Below, piece by piece: positions 58,830 through 64,000 of a stretch of 64,000 bases of DNA. The stretch is from Labia minor (lineage: Eukaryota; Arthropoda; Insecta; Dermaptera; Spongiphoridae), in the NCBI GenBank assembly GCA_963082975.1, contig OY720350.1, positions 43,974,734 through 44,038,733 of the forward strand. The letters run 5' to 3'. The translations under genes were made by a program, and so were the position numbers. The notes below the pieces were generated by a model. The model was not told where the DNA came from. It ran no database searches and was given only the letters and a program-made list of their open reading frames with translations. The number at the start of each line of letters is the position of its first letter. Position 1 is the stretch's first letter.

Positions 58830-59405
58830 GTTATCTTATCACTTATGGAAAGATTGTTAGGTATTGCCTAACAACAGACAATTTTTACACGTCTCCTCAA
58901 TTGGCAGACAAGCTAAAAAAAGACACGTATGGAACTTCGTATATGAATCGGAAAAAAATTCCCATGGAATTACAGAAAAAAAGTTGAAGAAAAGAGAAAT
59001 TATAGCATTTCAAAGTTATGGTACTAAAATGGAAAGACAAGAAAGACGTCTGTCATCTATCTACAGTCCATAACCCACAAATGGAGGCAACAAAAAATAT
59101 AAGAAACATGGAAATGTTATTTCCAAACCAAAGGTCGTCATTGACTATAGTGATACAATGGGGGTGTTGATCCAGCCGATCAACACCTTCATGACTATCC
59201 CACTATAAGGAAGAGGGGGAAAAAAATATTATAAAAAAATATTTTACCATTTATTAGATACCTATTTCAGTGTGGAATGCTTATATTTTTTATCCAAAAA
59301 AATGGTGGCCAATAAAGTAATTTGGAATTTAGAAAAACATTGATAGAAAAGATAATTGCAACGTTTCATACACCAACAAAAAGTAGGTAACTTACAGCAG
59401 TAATT
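58830..59405 (+). mobile_element. piggyBac-like transposase relic
   Basis: Pieces of a DDE_Tnp_1_7 transposase follow in order: TTDNFYT (a catalytic Asp region), LADKLKKDTYGT, KKLKKREIIAFQS, ADQHLHDYPTIRKRGKKYYK (just after the GGVD motif) and LLDTYFSVECLYFL. They lie in different frames, at least one shift falling in the GGVD region, and the N-terminal third is absent. No TTAA-flanked terminal repeats were found nearby. A different lineage from the relic at 13269, judged by residues after GGVD. Confidence 0.82.
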
Positions 59406-60245
59406 TTGTTTTGTTTGTTTTGTTGTAATATACTAATTATATATATATAAATTATATATATAATTAGTATATATATATTCAACTAATAAACAATATTGTA
59501 TATTTACAAAAATATAATTTATTAATGCCTCAACCCCAGGTAAAATACACTTGCTACACAACTGAAATATTTTTTTTCATTTTAATTGAGTATCAAGACT
59601 TAATTCCAGCTGTAAAAAAATAGGATCATTTTTGGACCGTTAATTCTAAAAAACCGTGTATGTTAAGTGGTTAAATCAAAAAAAGGTTGATTGACTTATT
59701 GTAAATTATGTCAATCTTTGTAATAAACTTATTCTTAATTGTATGAGCACATGTGAGCGTGTGAACCTGTGACTTATGTGAAGATTAACTTACAGTATAT
59801 ATATATATATATATATATTATATTATTGATATAATAATAGTCAAGACATTTAATATAACACAACTTGAACAAGATTATACAAGTTCGGACTGATGAAAAT
59901 AAATGCGTACTAGGAAAAAAATAGATATACAAGGTGATAATAAACAAGGTATTATATAATATAATAAATATGTAGTAATTTATTATTAGAACAATTTTTT
60001 TATACATATCATAAATTAATTAATGAGAATTGATCCTTCTTTTAAGGAGCGGATCTACAATTCTTCCTCCCTGTTCTCATATGCCTTCCGTTTCCAAATT
60101 TAAATAAAATTAATAAACAATGATTTTATCCAATTGATAATAGAATAAGTCAATTAACATTATTATATTATATAAATGATATAAAATTTGATTTAAAATT
60201 AGTATCTTAATATAATATGAATAAATGTTTAATATAGGCGTGACC
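59406..60245. other. AT-rich noncoding stretch
   Basis: An AT palindrome at about 59428-59482 (TACTAATTATATATATA and its complement) and a (TA)n tract at about 59797-59818. The minus frames here are Tyr/Ile-rich chance frames. Confidence 0.45.
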
Positions 60246-60780
60246 AGGGAGACTTTGGACAAGGGGAGACAATATACAACTTGAATTTCCAATTCAATCT
60301 TTACATTTTAGAACTAACATAATTTTGTAATGTGAGCATTACGATGAACATTTCAAATAGTGAAAATGGCTGAGATTCTCTAAAAACTTTCGAAGAAAAT
60401 TCCAAAAAACTGACTTTTGCCACTTTTCTACTATATTTTAAGGGTAAAACGTTAATTAAAACAGTATTATTTATTTATTTTTTACATCAGGTACAAGTTT
60501 GTTTGGTGTTTAACAGTGTTTCAGCAGGCATTATACATACCTCTTTAAAAACTTTCGAAGAAAATTCCAAAAAACTGACTTTTGCCACTTTTCTACTATT
60601 TTTTAAGGATAAAACGTTAATTAAAACATTATTAATTTTTACATCAGGAACAAGTTTGTTTGATGTTTAACAGTGTTTCCGCAGGCATTATACATACCTC
60701 TTTAACGTGATGACATTTTTTGTCTATAAATGTCGCCTGGGGAGGGAGACCCAGAACTTTTGTCCAGTCTCCCCTTGCCG
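60246..60780. mobile_element. TIR element containing a 165-bp tandem duplication
   Basis: The outer parts CCAGGGAGACTTTGGACAAGG and the complement of TTTTGTCCAGTCTCCCCTTG are imperfect inverted repeats, with further GGGGAGAC/GTCTCC motifs near each end. The middle holds two direct copies of a ~165-bp unit (about 60380-60544 and 60545-60707, landmarks AAAAACTTTCGAAGAAAATT and CAGGCATTATACATACCTC). No transposase frame. Superfamily unknown. Confidence 0.65.
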
Positions 60781-61484
60781 CTTTGTGTCATTAATATATT
60801 GAAAATTTTATATTTTCAGCTATTACATATTTATATTCATAATTTACTTTTATAAGCAAATTTTTGTGTGACGGTACATGGTCCGGAGAACCGAAATATA
60901 ATTACACAACTTCTCAAAACAGTCATTCATGGAAAAAATTGGCCATACAAACCAAATTATTTGAGAAAGAGTGGCTTTGAGAAAATCCACCCCTCTATGA
61001 AATAAGATTAATAAATGAATGAAATGTTCTTCAAAGGGGCATGAAAGGCGAAACTTGAAAAAATAAAAATGTTTACCCCGAATTGGGTCGGCAGTTGTAT
61101 TTACATGTAACTCCTTCACGTAGAGTTCGAAGAGAACTAATTATCTGCAGACTCCAACGATTGATGAAATATCCAAAATCTTTTCATTCATCACTTGGAT
61201 TTCCAGGTCTCCCCTATTTGATTTATGCGCATTTCCATTGTTACATCATCATTCTTCTCCATGAAACAAGCTTCTCGAGTAACAACACAAATTCGTATAA
61301 AACAAATTCAAATGTCAATTAAATTAATTCATCGAATTTCCTTAAGAAAAAGTTATACATATTGACATTTATATTTTGAAGTTTAACTTCAGTTTGTATA
61401 AATTATTAAACTGTTTCTACTACAGCTAAATAAATAAATTTATATATATCATTTTTAAATCGATTTATTCTTTTTTCAAAAAAA
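60781..61484. other. AT-rich stretch, weak frames only
   Basis: Overlapping frames on both strands at 60850-61322 reach 89 codons, in slightly GC-richer DNA (61020-61230). No motif or splice arrangement supports them. It could be an unrecognised repeat or a pseudogene fragment. Confidence 0.35.
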
Positions 61485-62068
61485 GCTGGAGTGTCTCCAC
61501 TCGACTATCTCGCAAATTTGAATTGGATTAAATAACATATATTAAATTAAATTAATTAAATTATAAATTAAAATTAATAAATAATATTTATTAAACCAGC
61601 GCATGTTTGGCTCTTTGTTGATGGCATCACGTCACGTGTTGGCGCGTGAGATTTGCAGTGTTAAAAAATTAATTCTGGTACTTTCAGCGATTCAATCAAG
61701 CTGATATTCTATATATAGCAGTTTTATACAATTTTTAATCATGTGAAAAATTATCAAATGTATATTTTTATTTTTAGGGTCACTTTAGAGGAAAAAAATC
61801 AAAACGTTGTAAGTAATGACCCTCTTCCGGTTGAGCTACATTTCTCAAAAGTTGATAGAAAAGTAAGAATTTTGAATAATGCCCATGTACCAAATTTCAT
61901 CATTCTAGCTCAAACCGTTTTTGCGTAATCTTGGTTACATACATACACACACAGAGATTTTTCTCAACCTTAGTGAAAATGATTCAGGAACCTTCAAAAC
62001 GTATAAAACCATCAAAATCTCGACATCGAAAATTTTCGTGATCGCAATACTATCTCTGGCGAGATAGT
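61485..62068 (-). mobile_element. Family A HINE-like element, full length (A15)
   Basis: Reverse copy with a perfect 3' hairpin (GCTGGAGTGTCTCCACTCG) and perfect 5' ACTATCTCTGGCGAGATAGT. Core, CACGTCACGTG block and a short CA tract are present. Among the least decayed copies, useful as a family reference. Confidence 0.82.
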
Positions 62069-62480
62069 AAAAATATTCCTACATCTCAGCATTTACCCAT
62101 TCGATACTCACTGTCTTCTATTTTTAAATTTATTATGATTAATCGCTCCCTAAACATATAAGGTATGCATTACCTTCGGCCTTCTCTTATACTTCAAATC
62201 TATTTAAACTATTACTCACTTTGATAATCTATTCTTATAAATATAATGAATTTCCTCCACTGACATAAACTAGCGTGATACATGTTAAATATTATTCGTT
62301 CTTTCACTCTTTTCCCTCTCTTGCGCCATCACACACTATCATTAATAATCATTCAGTGACGACTTCGTTTCATTCATCTCTAAATAGTTAGTAAAATGAA
62401 TGAATTGTTTTGTTTTATATTATTTTTCAAAAGAAACTGCTCTAGTAATTTTTTTTACTTTCACTTCATCTAGAATTTAG
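62069..62480. other. AT-rich spacer
   Basis: Moderate AT content with no gene or recognised repeat. Confidence 0.45.
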
Positions 62481-62499
62481 ATGTAAAATGATAATAGAG

Positions 62500-64000
62500 T
62501 TTTTACATATTGGAGAAGCACCAAGCTTCGAAGAATTAATATAGGGGGTGCTACAAGCCCTGAAATGCACCATCTTCGACGCCGCCAGAGAGATGTACGC
62601 CACTTCAGCGAGACGCCATGTTCATTCATTCTTGGTTTGAACATACATTGAAGCACATCATTGCAGGACATCAGTCCACATCATCGGATTTCTTTGAACG
62701 TGTATCATAACACATTAAATGTTTATGTTTCATTAAAACACATCAATAAATATTATATTATTTGCAAGCATTTGATTTATAAACATTTATTCATTTCACG
62801 TTATTTCTCCAGATTACATTATTACAGATCACAACAGCTTTCTTCAAATAATTCGTCAAGCATACACACATCATCCTTACATTTGATCCAATTGAGCCGG
62901 ATTCATCCAGTATATTCAATATTTAGTTCAATCGAGCTAGATACAGCAAGTAATTCAACATATTGAGACGAATCATATTTGAGAAGCAAAAAACAAGCCG
63001 AGAAATCCGAAAACAGTATTTGTATCTGGAGAAATTGAGCAACTTGATTTAACAAACAATTAATATTTGTTGCTGGAATTAATTTGTGCGGTAAGTCCTT
63101 TTCATTCCTTTCATTAATTCATATAATTCATTATAGTTGCATAATTGGTGTAGCCTTTATTCAATATGGAATTGCAGCATTTAAAAAATTCAAGAAAATT
63201 AATAAAAGCACAATTGACTAAATTCAAAAATTATGTTGAGTCCATACAAACTTTCGACCAAGAATCAATTATTCAATCAGTAGATCGTTTAGAAAATTTT
63301 GAATCAAAATTCGAAAAATTCAATACAATTCAGGATCAAATTGAACTGAAATGTATTGATAACGAGGAATCTTTCGAAATAGAAATTGAGGAACGATCTA
63401 CTTTTGAAAATCGTTATTTTGCATTAAAATCCAAAATTAAAAAAGCGGTTCATGAATTTGAGAGAGCGTCTGTCGTTAGGCCAGACGCTGATGTAATTAG
63501 CTTAGCATCATCGTCCTCTAAAAATCAATTCATACAATTACCTACCATAGACCTACCTAACTTCGATGGGAATTTTAACAATTGGCTCGAATTCAAAGAT
63601 GCATTCTCAGCTCTAATTGATCAAAATGATCAATTATCTGAGGTTCAAAAATTATATTATTTGAAATCAACTCTAAAGGGGCGGGCTTTAGAAATTTTGG
63701 AATCAATGAAGGTCACGGCTCAAAATTATAAAATAGCATGGGATCTTCTTAATGAAAGATTCGAAAATAAAAAATTATTAATTCACAATCATGTAAAGTC
63801 TATATTTGAACTGCCCTCACTACAAAGAGAATCGGGGAGCCATCTACAGATGTTACATGATGATATAAACAAAAATTTAAGAGCATTAAAAGCATTAGGT
63901 GAACCAACTGATTCCTGGGATACATTATTAGTTTATTTAATTTCATCAAAATTTGATAGTAAAACCAGAAGGGATTGGGAAATACAGACAACCAGGGTCG
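62500..64000 (+). mobile_element. BEL/Pao LTR retrotransposon, 5' part, runs off the window
   Basis: Fossil by convention, though it looks whole as far as visible. Parts: a probable 5' LTR and leader (about 62500-63165, exact LTR borders not resolvable because the 3' LTR lies outside) and the beginning of the gag-pol frame from an ATG at 63166. That frame is open without interruption to the window edge, about 278 codons. The protein starts with a charged coiled-coil-like region, followed by the gag segment annotated as DUF1759 in BEL/Pao elements (recognised from family resemblance). No breaks are seen. Probably young. Whether the pol part is whole cannot be judged here. Confidence 0.75.

Noticed and set aside
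60850-61322. Overlapping frames as a gene pair
   Set aside because: Both strands are open by chance in the same interval, with no motif, splice sites or codon bias supporting either.
62477-62966. Short frames near the window end as host genes
   Set aside because: They fall in the presumed LTR/leader of the BEL/Pao element and have no family resemblance.

Overview
The window reads as a very AT-rich arthropod (most likely insect) nuclear sequence. It has spliced exons with consensus GT/AG borders and short GC-rich coding islands in an A/T sea. Its mobile DNA is insect-type: mariner, hAT, piggyBac, Penelope-like, non-LTR and BEL/Pao elements, plus two large families of short rolling-circle-type elements. 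Nothing prokaryotic (operons, ribosome binding sites, CRISPR) is present. Nearly all short open frames outside the listed features are chance frames or lie in repeats.

One host gene is supported, on the + strand. Coding exons lie at 24131-24395 and 36530-36908. They join in phase across a roughly 12.1 kb intron and encode a Ser/Pro-rich, probably disordered segment of a protein I do not recognise. Both ends of the gene lie outside these exons, so much of the window may be intronic.

The dominant structure is two families of about 550-650 bp elements, called A (17 copies or pieces) and B (9). They have the layout of non-autonomous Helentrons (HINE/DINE-1-like): a 10-11 bp subterminal inverted repeat, an internal microsatellite, a 3' hairpin, and insertion next to T-runs. 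The families differ at both ends but share a 78-bp core with identical internal spacing. Two A copies with weakened 3' hairpins carry the same extra ~205 bp of downstream DNA, which suggests read-through and 3' capture. B copies carry paired perfect TGACGTCA sites exactly 20 bp apart.

Layout: 1-9.5 kb, one A copy, a 341-bp tandem duplication, two mariner relics and a repeat pair; 9.5-21.7 kb, A/B elements, a LINE end, piggyBac pieces nested in an A copy, a hAT element and a near-perfect palindromic MITE; 22-24 kb, AT-rich sequence; 24.1-37 kb, the host exons, with an inverted B pair and a truncated Penelope-like element in the intron; 37-53 kb, mariner, LTR and LINE relics and three hAT elements, two with exact and one with near-exact 8-bp target duplications; 53-62 kb, A/B copies, three TIR elements and a piggyBac relic; 62.5-64 kb, the 5' part of a young-looking BEL/Pao element that leaves the window.
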